A stretch of 35,801 nucleotides of DNA from Desulfovibrio sp. Its GTDB lineage: Bacteria; Desulfobacterota; Desulfovibrionia; Desulfovibrionales; Desulfovibrionaceae. Positions within the stretch are counted from its first letter, which is position 1; each line of letters begins with the position of its first letter. Position numbers and translations under genes: made by a program. Shown here one piece after another: positions 8,880-16,319 of the stretch. The notes under the pieces are model-generated. The model worked only from the letters and a program-made list of their open reading frames with translations. It did not search any database and was not told the DNA's origin. Location of the stretch: NCBI GenBank assembly GCA_017396005.1, contig JAFQNG010000041.1:1-35801 (forward strand), written 5' to 3'.

Positions 8880-8918
8880 CAAAAAAATGGGTGGGGAAAA
8901 AATTTCCTCCCCACCCAT
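8880..8918 (-). terminator. Rho-independent terminator of the aminotransferase gene
   Basis: On the minus strand ATGGGTGGGG (8909-8918) pairs with CCCCACCCAT (8887-8896), and seven T follow (8880-8886). It lies 35 bp after the stop of the aminotransferase at 8954 and 38 bp before the flgE start. The 10 bp GC-rich stem with its U-tract is a strong canonical terminator. The predicted sigma-54 start site for flgE falls inside its first arm. Confidence 0.9.
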
Positions 8919-8923
8919 AGTTA

Positions 8924-8939
8924 AGCAGGATTCGTGCCA
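8924..8939 (-). promoter_or_regulatory. Sigma-54 (RpoN) promoter, probably for flgE
   Basis: The minus strand reads TGGCACGAATCCTGCT, against the sigma-54 consensus TGGCACG-N4-TTGCW. The GG and GC dinucleotides have the required 10 bp between them, and only one core position (C for T before TGC) deviates. It sits 15 bp past the aminotransferase stop and about 80 bp before the flgE start. Sigma-54 control of hook genes is well established in other bacteria. The predicted transcription start, about 8912-8914, lies within the first arm of the terminator at 8880-8918. Confidence 0.65.
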
Positions 8940-8953
8940 GTCTGCCTTTTACC

Positions 8954-10144
8954 TCAGGCAAACCGTGCCCGCGCTTTGGCAAACCCCTCGGCTGCGTTGC
9001 GGATAACCTTTTCATCCACACAGAATGCCAGGCGGAAGTAGCCGGGGCAGCCGAAGCCTCTGCCGGGCACGGCCAGTACCCGCTCTTCCAGCAGAGCGTT
9101 AACAAAAGCCACATCATCACCGCCTGGTGCTTTGGGGAAGAAGTAAAATGCTCCGGCAGGCATCTGGAAGTCGTATCTCCCTGCCCGGAGTACTTCGGCC
9201 ATGGCCGTACGTCGTGATGCGTAAATACTCAGATCAACCTGACTGCCCAGGGTTTTGGCAACCACATGCTGACCAATGACCGGTGGATTGACGAAGCCCA
9301 GTATGCGGTTAGTCAGTGTCAGGCCGGCCATGAGTTCTTCCTTTTCAGCGAGATCAGGAGAGATTGCCAAATAACCCACACGTTCGCCAGGCAGTGAAAG
9401 GTTCTTGGAGAAGGAGCTTACAGCCACCGCATAGGGATAGAGCGGCAATACCGAGGGTACCTCTACCCCGTCGTAAGCCAGAAAGCGGTATGGCTCATCG
9501 GCTATCAGCCAGATGGGCCGTCCGTACTCACGGCTTTTTTTCTGCAGCAGGTCGCTCAGCCCTGTCAGATCTTCACGGCTGTAAACTACGCCGGTAGGAT
9601 TATGCGGTGAATTAATAAGCAGCACACGCGTTTTTGAAGTGATGGCCTCTTCCAGAGCGTCAAAATCAGGAGCAAAGGTGCCAGCTCTGCTCATGACAGA
9701 CTTGAAGACACCACCGTGATTGGCCACATAGAAGCCGTACTCCACAAAATAGGGAGCAAAGCTGATCAGCTCTTCTCCCGGGTTGAGCACGGCCCGTAGA
9801 AAAGCATTGAGCGCACCTGCTGCGCCGCAGCTCAGGATAACGTCTCCGGCAGTGAGGCGGACTCCTTGTTCATGGCTCAGGTGCTCAGCCAGTTGCTCCC
9901 GGAGCCAGGGAAAGCCGCCGTTAGGCATATAGCCGAAGGCAAAGGGTTCATGGGCGCGTTCGGCCATTTCCCGTAAGGCCTGCTCTACCTGAGGCGGTGC
10001 AGGAAGGTCGGGGTTGCCCAGGCTGAAGTCATAGACCCTGTCTGCGCCATACTGGGCTTTGAGCTGCCCCCCGGCCTCGAACATACGGCGAATCCAGGAA
10101 GAATTGCCCAGATATCCCTGAACATTACTGGATAAAATTGACAT
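8954..10144 (-). CDS. Class I/II PLP-dependent aminotransferase
   Basis: This is a 396-residue fold-type I aminotransferase of aspartate-aminotransferase-like architecture. The PLP Lys is K247 in SFSKNLSLPGERVGY. N182 (NSPHNPTG) and D216 (IADEPYRFLAYDG) contact the cofactor, and a GAAGALN loop near 107-113 binds the phosphate. The opening MSILSSNVQGYLGNSSWIRR is unlike the AlaC-type enzyme at 1924-3105, so these are not recent duplicates. The substrate cannot be assigned from sequence. AAGGAG lies 5 nt upstream of the ATG. The gene is monocistronic: it diverges from the lipoprotein gene and ends in a strong terminator. Confidence 0.88.
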   Translation of the reverse strand: MSILSSNVQGYLGNSSWIRRMFEAGGQLKAQYGADRVYDFSLGNPDLPAPPQVEQALREMAERAHEPFAFGYMPNGGFPWLREQLAEHLSHEQGVRLTAGDVILSCGAAGALNAFLRAVLNPGEELISFAPYFVEYGFYVANHGGVFKSVMSRAGTFAPDFDALEEAITSKTRVLLINSPHNPTGVVYSREDLTGLSDLLQKKSREYGRPIWLIADEPYRFLAYDGVEVPSVLPLYPYAVAVSSFSKNLSLPGERVGYLAISPDLAEKEELMAGLTLTNRILGFVNPPVIGQHVVAKTLGSQVDLSIYASRRTAMAEVLRAGRYDFQMPAGAFYFFPKAPGGDDVAFVNALLEERVLAVPGRGFGCPGYFRLAFCVDEKVIRNAAEGFAKARARFA

Positions 10145-10179
10145 AGATGCTCCTTACTATCTTGTCTGTACCGAAGTTA

Positions 10180-10208
10180 TTGTCTTTGTCGGTGTGATTG
10201 GTTATAGC
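10180..10208 (+). promoter_or_regulatory. Candidate promoter for the small lipoprotein gene
   Basis: TTGTCT (10180-10185) and TATAGC (10203-10208) are separated by 17 bp in the 98 bp divergent gap. The implied leader of about 28 nt contains the GGAGG ribosome binding site at 10233-10237. Confidence 0.4.
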
Positions 10209-10242
10209 TGATTCAGGTCGAGCAGACCATATGGAGGTCCGC

Positions 10243-10677
10243 ATGTTATTAAAAAAATCTGTCGGCATGTCCTGCATTGCGTTGTCAATGCTCTGTGTCA
10301 GCCTGCTGCTGCCCGCCTGCTCCTCCAGGGATGACTCTGTGGAGCCATCGGGCATGAGTATTTCTGTTACATTGCGCGATGTACACCGCTGTTCCCGTCT
10401 TTCACCTGAGATAGTGGTGGAAAGCGCACCTCAGGGCACCCGCTCCTATCAGGTGCGCCTGATTGAATATCGTGCCGATGGTGAACGTTTTCTCGGCGGA
10501 GGCTCCTGGGAGGAAGACGGTAGCGGTATCATCCCCGAAGGGGCACTGACACAGTACTATCGTGGCCCGTGCCCAGCACAGGGCCAAAGTGGTAAATACG
10601 GTTTTGTAGTAGCTGCTCACGGCAGCAATACTCTGCAGCCTCTTTCTGTACGGTTGTACCAGTTTACGCAGGAATAG
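10243..10677 (+). CDS. Small predicted lipoprotein of unknown function
   Basis: This is a 144-residue protein I do not recognise. MLLKKSVGMSCIALSMLCVS leads into LLLPACSS, a lipoprotein signal peptide with lipobox Cys26, so it should be lipid-anchored in the envelope. The mature part is polar with no repeats. Segments such as SYQVRLIEYRADGERFLGGGSW and the C-terminal VRLYQFTQ suggest a compact beta-sandwich, but that is inference. It contains two further Cys (in VHRCSRL and RGPCPAQ) that could form a disulfide. The start at 10243 is favoured over upstream in-frame starts because GGAGG lies 5 nt before it and the signal peptide then begins directly. Single-gene unit: own promoter candidate and a strong terminator at 10715-10747. 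Confidence 0.8.
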   Translation: MLLKKSVGMSCIALSMLCVSLLLPACSSRDDSVEPSGMSISVTLRDVHRCSRLSPEIVVESAPQGTRSYQVRLIEYRADGERFLGGGSWEEDGSGIIPEGALTQYYRGPCPAQGQSGKYGFVVAAHGSNTLQPLSVRLYQFTQE

Positions 10678-10714
10678 TCAGGAATAGTCTGTACGTCCAT
10701 GCCTGGTATACTCT

Positions 10715-10747
10715 GCCCTGCCTGCTTCTGCCGGCAGGGCGTTTTTT
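10715..10747 (+). terminator. Rho-independent terminator after the lipoprotein gene
   Basis: GCCCTGCC (10715-10722) pairs with GGCAGGGC (10733-10740), followed by G and six T. It lies 37 nt after the lipoprotein stop. Read on the minus strand there is no U-tract, so it serves the plus strand only. Confidence 0.88.
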
Positions 10748-10763
10748 ATGTGAACACGGTGTA

Positions 10764-11771
10764 CTAAAACTCGCTGAAGCCGAAAATACTGTGCCCATGT
10801 ATCTCGCAGCTGACCTCCTGACCGGGTGACAGCACACCCTCCGGTAGAGATGGAAACTGCAAATGGACCAGTACGGACTGTGCACCAGAGACAGGTGCAT
10901 GCACTTCGCGTACTGTACCGTGCAGTGTCAGCTGCGGTATGGTGCTGCGCATAAGGGCGATATCGCCGGCTTTGATTTTACTGAAAGCTGCCAGAGGAAA
11001 TTCCGCAGTGACGCGCAGGGGTGCCGAGCCCCGTCTTTCAGGTAGTAGAACCATCACCGTATCTTCTGACAGCAGCATCTGCCCCCTGTGTGCTGGTATG
11101 CCGGCAATGCGGCCGGATACCGGGGCCAGCAGTACGTTATTGTTCTGGGCTTGACAGGTGATCACATGTAGCCAGGCCTGTCCTCCCGTCGGAATAAGAC
11201 TGTCTGCCATTGTCAGTCTCTGCCCGGATATGCCCCCACGACCTGCTCTAGCCAGGCTTGAGGCTTCATATTCATCCCTGGCCAAGCCCTTTTCCATACC
11301 GGCAGTCTGTTCCCGCTGCACAGCAGATGCGTAAGCTTCTGTTCCTACTGCTGCCTTGCCGCCCTGCATGTCCATATCCCGTCGTTGCAGCTGGGCCTGT
11401 ACATGCTGCAGCACCTTGGCTTCATAAATCTTGCGCAAACGTTCTTCACGCTCACGTGCAGACTCCTGCAAGCCTTCCTGGCTCTGGCCATAGCGGGACA
11501 GCTCCTCATGGCCTTTCACACTGCGTATCCTTGCCAGCTGCTGTCCCTGCTGTACTTTCTGGCCGTCACGCACGTCGATGGATTCCAGTATACCCGGCGA
11601 ATGCGGGGTCATGACATATATGGTTCCTGCAATCATGGCCTTAAGGCTATAAGATCTGCCCATCTCCAGCCATAACCAGACAAGTGCCACGCCAAGGGAA
11701 ATTACCAGCATGACGGTTATGATCAAAGAAAATGGGCCTGATTTTTTGCCGGGTACGGTTGTGTTTGCCAT
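10764..11771 (-). CDS. HlyD-family membrane-fusion (periplasmic adaptor) protein
   Basis: This is a 335-residue adaptor of the HlyD/EmrA type. One N-terminal membrane segment lies at about residues 15-36. The first half of a barrel-sandwich (lipoyl-like) domain follows (TPHSPGILESIDVRDGQKVQ), then a long charged helical hairpin (about 90-185, SQEGLQESAREREERLRKIY and onward), the second half-barrel (LLAPVSGRIAGIPAHRGQML) and a beta-barrel region. Such proteins bridge an inner-membrane exporter to an outer-membrane channel. No ABC, MFS or TolC-type partner is nearby, so the transported substrate is unknown. AGGA sits 11 nt before the ATG. Upstream, a perfect palindrome ATGTATACAT (11807-11816) overlaps the likely promoter. 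Confidence 0.82.
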   Translation of the reverse strand: MANTTVPGKKSGPFSLIITVMLVISLGVALVWLWLEMGRSYSLKAMIAGTIYVMTPHSPGILESIDVRDGQKVQQGQQLARIRSVKGHEELSRYGQSQEGLQESAREREERLRKIYEAKVLQHVQAQLQRRDMDMQGGKAAVGTEAYASAVQREQTAGMEKGLARDEYEASSLARAGRGGISGQRLTMADSLIPTGGQAWLHVITCQAQNNNVLLAPVSGRIAGIPAHRGQMLLSEDTVMVLLPERRGSAPLRVTAEFPLAAFSKIKAGDIALMRSTIPQLTLHGTVREVHAPVSGAQSVLVHLQFPSLPEGVLSPGQEVSCEIHGHSIFGFSEF

Positions 11772-11806
11772 GGCAGAATCCTGTTACAAGTTTTTATGTC
11801 TGAAAA

Positions 11807-11816
11807 ATGTATACAT
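11807..11816. promoter_or_regulatory. Palindrome ATGTATACAT upstream of the HlyD-type gene
   Basis: This perfect 10 bp palindrome lies 35 bp before the HlyD-type start in an AT-rich 130 bp gap. It contains TATACA on the minus strand, a possible -10 box, with a poor -35 (TTTCCT at 18 bp). It may be a promoter, an operator, or both. Nothing else in the gap was recognisable. Confidence 0.3.
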
Positions 11817-11900
11817 ACACGTAATACTGTCAGGAAAATACAGATTGTTTGGACTTGTAAAGCAGGCCCTGTATACTGGTCAAGGTCTGACAGCAGCGCA

Positions 11901-13172
11901 CTATTTAAAAATACCTACGGCCCGTCCCTGCTTCAGGGCCACGCGTCCCAGTGGCAGTCCCTGCCACCATAGTGCAGCTTCCCGCCCACTCAGGCCGCAA
12001 TTCAGGCTCTGGCCGCTGAGCAGAGCTGTAATCTGCTTTGTATCTTCCAACACCAGAGATGTCTGAGTCTGCGCCGGGGGCATGAGAACACGTAATCGCG
12101 GTGCTGGGGTCAGGTGACCTCCATTAAGGCGCCCCAGCAGAGCCCCCTGCCAGACGAAATTCGGTGGAAGCATGCTGGTCTGCTGCGGGATGAAACGAAC
12201 ATGATCACCGAATACTGCTACCTGTCCCGAAGGCAGTAAGGACGGATCGCAGCAGGGGCCATCCAGCACAGACAGCGGTAGCGTATGACCCTTTATCTGT
12301 AGTGCGCCTGCTCCCTCCTCTGCAGTGCTAGGCAAGGATACTGTGGCACTGTTATCTGGCTTTCGCAGCAGAGCCAGATAAAAACCCTGAGCCTGAGATT
12401 TTTTTCCATCCACTCGCAGAGTGCCTTGGCTGCCTGGCAACTCTTCCCAGGCGAAACCCTCAAAAGGGCAAAGGTTTTCGCGTACAAGCCCCAGACTCTC
12501 TTCGGCAAAACGGACCTGCTCTTCGTTTTCGGCCACATTGGTAGTACAGGTAGAATATACCAGGCGTCCTCCCGGAGCCAGCAGTGTGGCAGCTCGTGCC
12601 AGGAGCCGGCGTTGTAGTGCCGTCAGGTTGTTGATCCTGTCTCCCTGCCAGAGCCTGAGCACACGGGGATGCTTTTCGGCTGTACCCCAGCCGGAACAGG
12701 GGGGATCAAGCAAAATAGCTTGCCATGATGCAGGGTACAATGGCAGGAACTCTCCACTATACGTACAGGTGCCTGCCTGCAGGAGGTTGCACTGATGCAG
12801 ATTGGCTCGCAGGGTAGCAAGGCGTGCGGGTGCAGGCTCATTACCCAGCACAAAGCCGTACGGCCCTACGAGCTGGGCCAGAAAGCCGGTCTTGCTGCCG
12901 GGGCTGGCGCACATGTCCAGCACAGCCTCGCCGTCTTTTACCCCTAGGGCCAGTGGTGGCAACATGGAAGAGCGGTCTTGTATATAGATATAGCCGAAAA
13001 AAGCTGCCAGAGACGAACCAAGAGGGCGTGGCTCATGTACAAGACGACGGCAGAGGGGAGAAAAAGGCTCAGGCTCAAAAACATAGCCCTGAGCGTGTAA
13101 AAGCGTCTCCACAAGCGGGATCTGCTCAGGCTGACAGACCAGACGGAAAGAACGGCAGTGCTGTTTACTCAT
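11901..13172 (-). CDS. rRNA cytosine-C5 methyltransferase, RsmF/NOL1-NOP2-Sun type
   Basis: This SAM-dependent m5C RNA methyltransferase has 423 residues. Motif I is DMCASPGSKT (86-95), motif IV DPPCSGWGT with Cys159, and motif VI YSTCT with the catalytic nucleophile Cys209, the two-cysteine arrangement of this family. The C-terminal region (about 290-423) has the PUA-like tail of RsmF/YebU, including GREAALWWQGLPLGRV. RsmF methylates 16S rRNA C1407 in E. coli; the target here is inferred. No Shine-Dalgarno sequence precedes the ATG. Instead a promoter -10 box lies 8 nt upstream, so the mRNA is probably leaderless. The gene is upstream of the HlyD-type gene (129 bp gap) and diverges from mtnA. 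Confidence 0.9.
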   Translation of the reverse strand: MSKQHCRSFRLVCQPEQIPLVETLLHAQGYVFEPEPFSPLCRRLVHEPRPLGSSLAAFFGYIYIQDRSSMLPPLALGVKDGEAVLDMCASPGSKTGFLAQLVGPYGFVLGNEPAPARLATLRANLHQCNLLQAGTCTYSGEFLPLYPASWQAILLDPPCSGWGTAEKHPRVLRLWQGDRINNLTALQRRLLARAATLLAPGGRLVYSTCTTNVAENEEQVRFAEESLGLVRENLCPFEGFAWEELPGSQGTLRVDGKKSQAQGFYLALLRKPDNSATVSLPSTAEEGAGALQIKGHTLPLSVLDGPCCDPSLLPSGQVAVFGDHVRFIPQQTSMLPPNFVWQGALLGRLNGGHLTPAPRLRVLMPPAQTQTSLVLEDTKQITALLSGQSLNCGLSGREAALWWQGLPLGRVALKQGRAVGIFK

Positions 13173-13180
13173 GATGCAGC

Positions 13181-13209
13181 AGTATAGGCGAGCTAGGGCA
13201 TAAAGTCAG
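13181..13209 (-). promoter_or_regulatory. Promoter of the RsmF-like gene, predicted to give a leaderless mRNA
   Basis: On the minus strand CTGACT (13204-13209), a 17 bp spacer and TATACT (13181-13186) are followed by only 8 nt before the ATG at 13172. The start site expected 7 nt after the -10 box is therefore within 1-2 nt of the start codon. There is no purine-rich ribosome binding site. Confidence 0.5.
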
Positions 13210-13335
13210 CCTTTTGCATGGCGGTTCTTCTGGGATATGCCTCAAATATTTTCCGTAAACTACGCAGCAGCGGCCTTCTCTGCTTTTGCCTTCCGCTGCA
13301 GAATGGGATATGCAGGCTGTACCAAAGGAGAGATC

Positions 13336-14385
13336 ATGCAGTCGCATATTCGTTTTGACACTGACGCCCTGGAACTGCATCTGCTGGACCAGCGCCTGCT
13401 GCCCATGGAAGAAAGCTACTGTGTCTGTCACAATGTGGCAGGCATTGTCCGCGCTCTGCAGGAGATGGTTGTGCGCGGGGCCCCGGCCATTGGCGTTACT
13501 GCTGCCTGGGGCTGCGTACTGGCCGTGCGAGAGGCCATTTTCGAAAGCCACTGGTCAGAGCGACTGGAGGCCCTCATGGAATCCATTGCTGCCGCTCGTC
13601 CTACGGCGGTCAATCTGCGCTGGGCTGTGGAGCGCATGCGCCGATGCCGCCAGCAGGCTGCCGATGCGGAGGCCGGCGACCTGCTGGAGCTCTTCATGGC
13701 CGAAGCCCGGGCTATACAGGATGAAGACGTGGCCGCCTGTAAAGCCATAGGACGCTTTGGCGCAGACTGTCTGGACGATGGAGACACTGTGCTGACCCAT
13801 TGCAATGCCGGCGCCCTGGCCACGGCAGGCTACGGTACTGCCTTGGGCGTCATTCGTGGCGCAGTGGAACAGGGAAAACGCATCCACGTCATTGCTGATG
13901 AAACACGCCCCTTCCTGCAAGGCGCACGCCTCACTGCCTGGGAGCTGCAACAGGATGCCATCCCGGTGACCGTGGCCTGTGACAATGCCTGTGCCCTGCT
14001 CATGCACAGGGGTATGATACAGAAGGTGGTAGTGGGGGCAGACCGCATTGCCGCCAACGGTGATGCTGCCAATAAGATAGGCACCTATGGTGTAGCCCTT
14101 CTGGCACACCATTTCCATATCCCCTTTTATGTGGCTGCGCCTCTGTCCACCCTTGATACGGCCACACCTGACGGCGCAGCCATCCCCATTGAAGAGCGTC
14201 CGGCGCAGGAGGTAACCTGCCTGACCGGCCAACCGGTAAGCCCTGACGGTGTGCCGGTGTACAACTTTGCCTTTGACGTGACACCGGCGCAATATATCAG
14301 CGGCATAATTACTGAAGCAGGTGTGCTTCATGCCCCGTACGGTCCGGCCATCGCCAGGGTCTTGCAGGAGGCCCGTCCAGCATGA
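13336..14385 (+). CDS. mtnA: S-methyl-5-thioribose-1-phosphate isomerase
   Basis: MtnA converts methylthioribose-1-phosphate to methylthioribulose-1-phosphate in 5'-methylthioadenosine salvage. The 349-residue length matches the family. Substrate-binding RGAPAIG lies at 47-53, and the catalytic pair is Cys156 ([18 protein letters not shown]) and Asp236 ([20 protein letters not shown]), close to B. subtilis Cys160/Asp240. The frame is open upstream to 13237, but AAAGGAG lies 5 nt before the ATG at 13336 and homologous sequence begins there. The leader contains a 7 bp hairpin, GCAGCGG (13267-13273) with CCGCTGC (13293-13299). The gene overlaps the next one by 4 bp (ATGA). Other mtn genes are not in the window. 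Confidence 0.95.
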   Translation: MQSHIRFDTDALELHLLDQRLLPMEESYCVCHNVAGIVRALQEMVVRGAPAIGVTAAWGCVLAVREAIFESHWSERLEALMESIAAARPTAVNLRWAVERMRRCRQQAADAEAGDLLELFMAEARAIQDEDVAACKAIGRFGADCLDDGDTVLTHCNAGALATAGYGTALGVIRGAVEQGKRIHVIADETRPFLQGARLTAWELQQDAIPVTVACDNACALLMHRGMIQKVVVGADRIAANGDAANKIGTYGVALLAHHFHIPFYVAAPLSTLDTATPDGAAIPIEERPAQEVTCLTGQPVSPDGVPVYNFAFDVTPAQYISGIITEAGVLHAPYGPAIARVLQEARPA

Positions 14386-16277
14386 CACGTATGCTTCTGC
14401 TGGCCGAAGGCGCAACAGCCGTCGAGCCTGAGACTGACGAACTGGTCGTGCACTGGGAAGGCCAGGCGGTGCCTGCAGGATATATTTCCCTGCCTTCCTG
14501 TATGGGGAAAGACCTGCTGCACATTAGGACAGAGCATGCTGCCTGGGCCTGGGATATGGCCCGGCTGAGAGTTGACGGGCAGGAGGTGCAGGAGCACCTC
14601 AAGGCCGGGGCAAGCCTTTCCATGTGGTGGTGTTCGCTGCTCTACGAGCGCCATCCCAAGATGACACCCCATCTTTATACCATCTATAAACTGCGCGCCC
14701 TGGAACGCCTGCTGGATGCGAAGGGGGTTACACATCTGCGTCTGGCAGGCGGGGACAGGCGTCTGCGTCACACCCTGTCCCGCCTGTGCTCAAGCTCGGG
14801 GCGCAAGTTTGTCTTCCTGGGCCCTGAACAGGTGTCCGTCAAGGGGGCATTTGTCAGACGTCTCTATGCGGCCTGCCCTGCCCCATTGCGTGCGGGCCTG
14901 CGCTATGTGCACTGGTGGTGGACAGTGCGCCGCAGACTGCCGCCCTGCCGCAGCCTGCCTCCTGCATCTGAGCAGCAGAAGACAGCCACCATTGCCACCT
15001 ATTTCCCCAATGTGGATATGGCGGCCCTCAAAGCAGGACGCTTCCGTTCCCGCTACTGGGAGAATCTGCACCATGCGCTTAACGAACAGGCTGCTCGGGA
15101 AGGGGCGGCCGGGCATTTCGTACGATGGCTTTTTATCCGCTTCCCCGCACCACAGCTGGATTTTGCACAATGTCTGGCCGCGCGTGACAGCTTTCGTCAG
15201 ACCGGTAAAGACGGTCTCTCCTTCCATTATCTGGAAGAATTTTTACAACATGGCGATCTTTGGGCGGCTCTCCGGCGTTTTGTCCGTCTGTGCCTGCGCT
15301 CCTGGCGCCTGCAAAAAACAGTGCTTGCGGCCTGCTGTTTTACAGGTTCGCACTTGAATTTTCAGGAATATGTCAAGGACGATTGGGCAGAATCCTTCCG
15401 AGGCTGGCGTGGACTGGAACGCTGCCTGCAATACCGAGCCTGTACGGCCTATGCACGTCTTGCAGGGCCGCAACGCTGGACACTGTTCCCGCTGGAAAAC
15501 TGTCCCTGGGAGCGCATGCTGAGCCATGCCATACATGAGACCGGGCACGGCCCGGTGCTGGGGGCCCAGCACTCCACCATCCGGCCTACGGATTTTCGCT
15601 ACTTTGATGATCCACGCGCCTTCATGACATCAGACTGCCTGGCCTTTCAGCCGGATGCCATTGGCGGCAATGGTGCCTCAGCCTGCAGTCAGTGGCTGGC
15701 AGCCGGTCTGCCACCGCAGCGCCTTATACCTGTTGAAGCTCTGCGCTACCTCTACCTGGCCTCCTCTGACCCTGCCCCGGCTCAGCGCTCTGCTGCGGGT
15801 GCTCCTAGCCTGCTGGTGCTGACCAGCTTTTTCAAGGATGAAACAGAAGCGCATCTGCGCCTGCTGGCGCAGACCGTAAAAGCTGGTCTCTTGCAGGGCT
15901 GGTCTGTTACCGTCAAGCCGCACCCCTATCTGCCGGTGGCAGAACATCTGCAGCAGCTGCTGGGCGCACAGGCCAAAGATATCACACTGGCTGACGGTCC
16001 CATGAGTGACTATCTGCGGTCGGGCGTAACGGTCTGGGGCTCCAACTCTACCACAGCAGCGCTGGAGGCTGCCATCAAAGGGCTGCCTGTCATGGTCATG
16101 GCCCCCACAGACGATTTTGACCTCTGCCCCATACAGGATGTGCCCGGCCTTGCCCGCACAGTCTGCCTTGACGACGTGCGCCGTGCCCTGCCGGGGCTCG
16201 TGCCCTTGGACATAACCGACGACTATCTGTACCTGGACGCTGCCCTGCCCCGCTGGCGGCACTGGCTGGGGGTATAG
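14382..16277 (+). CDS. Surface carbohydrate biosynthesis protein, TIGR04326-like
   Basis: This is a 631-residue protein. Its organisation resembles the TIGR04326 family, founded on a Leptospira O-antigen-locus protein. It has an N-terminal region with [12 protein letters not shown] and [10 protein letters not shown], a basic middle section, and a C-terminal glycosyltransferase-B-like half with [18 protein letters not shown], the phosphosugar-type motif VKPHPYLP, and [20 protein letters not shown]. The last resembles the nucleotide-sugar-binding side of CDP-glycerol/sialyl-type transferases. A role in surface glycan assembly is inferred and the activity is unknown. No signal peptide is present, so the protein is cytoplasmic. 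The ATG overlaps the mtnA stop (ATGA), with AGGAGG 10 nt upstream, which indicates coupled translation with mtnA. The family call is from memory of motifs. Confidence 0.65.
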   Translation: MTRMLLLAEGATAVEPETDELVVHWEGQAVPAGYISLPSCMGKDLLHIRTEHAAWAWDMARLRVDGQEVQEHLKAGASLSMWWCSLLYERHPKMTPHLYTIYKLRALERLLDAKGVTHLRLAGGDRRLRHTLSRLCSSSGRKFVFLGPEQVSVKGAFVRRLYAACPAPLRAGLRYVHWWWTVRRRLPPCRSLPPASEQQKTATIATYFPNVDMAALKAGRFRSRYWENLHHALNEQAAREGAAGHFVRWLFIRFPAPQLDFAQCLAARDSFRQTGKDGLSFHYLEEFLQHGDLWAALRRFVRLCLRSWRLQKTVLAACCFTGSHLNFQEYVKDDWAESFRGWRGLERCLQYRACTAYARLAGPQRWTLFPLENCPWERMLSHAIHETGHGPVLGAQHSTIRPTDFRYFDDPRAFMTSDCLAFQPDAIGGNGASACSQWLAAGLPPQRLIPVEALRYLYLASSDPAPAQRSAAGAPSLLVLTSFFKDETEAHLRLLAQTVKAGLLQGWSVTVKPHPYLPVAEHLQQLLGAQAKDITLADGPMSDYLRSGVTVWGSNSTTAALEAAIKGLPVMVMAPTDDFDLCPIQDVPGLARTVCLDDVRRALPGLVPLDITDDYLYLDAALPRWRHWLGV

Positions 16278-16282
16278 TTAAG

Positions 16283-16312
16283 TTGAATCTTTGATCAATA
16301 TCCTGCTAGTAT
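16283..16312 (+). promoter_or_regulatory. Promoter before the HprK-PqqD fusion gene, predicted leaderless
   Basis: TTGAAT (16283-16288) and TAGTAT (16307-16312) are separated by 18 bp, and 7 nt remain to the ATG at 16320. The predicted start site coincides with the start codon. No Shine-Dalgarno sequence is visible. Confidence 0.5.
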
Positions 16313-16319
16313 TACTGCC

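Noticed and set aside
8843-8914. 24-codon N-terminal extension of flgE
   Set aside because: It would be encoded by a terminator hairpin and lacks a ribosome binding site. The internal ATG at 8842 has AGGAG and begins the conserved FlgE sequence.
13239-13335. SAM- or MTA-responsive riboswitch in the mtnA leader
   Set aside because: Only one 7 bp hairpin with a 19 nt loop (13267-13299) is present, and no known aptamer core could be recognised.
13555-14415. 286-codon open frame on the minus strand
   Set aside because: Antisense to mtnA, which is secure from its catalytic motifs and ribosome binding site.
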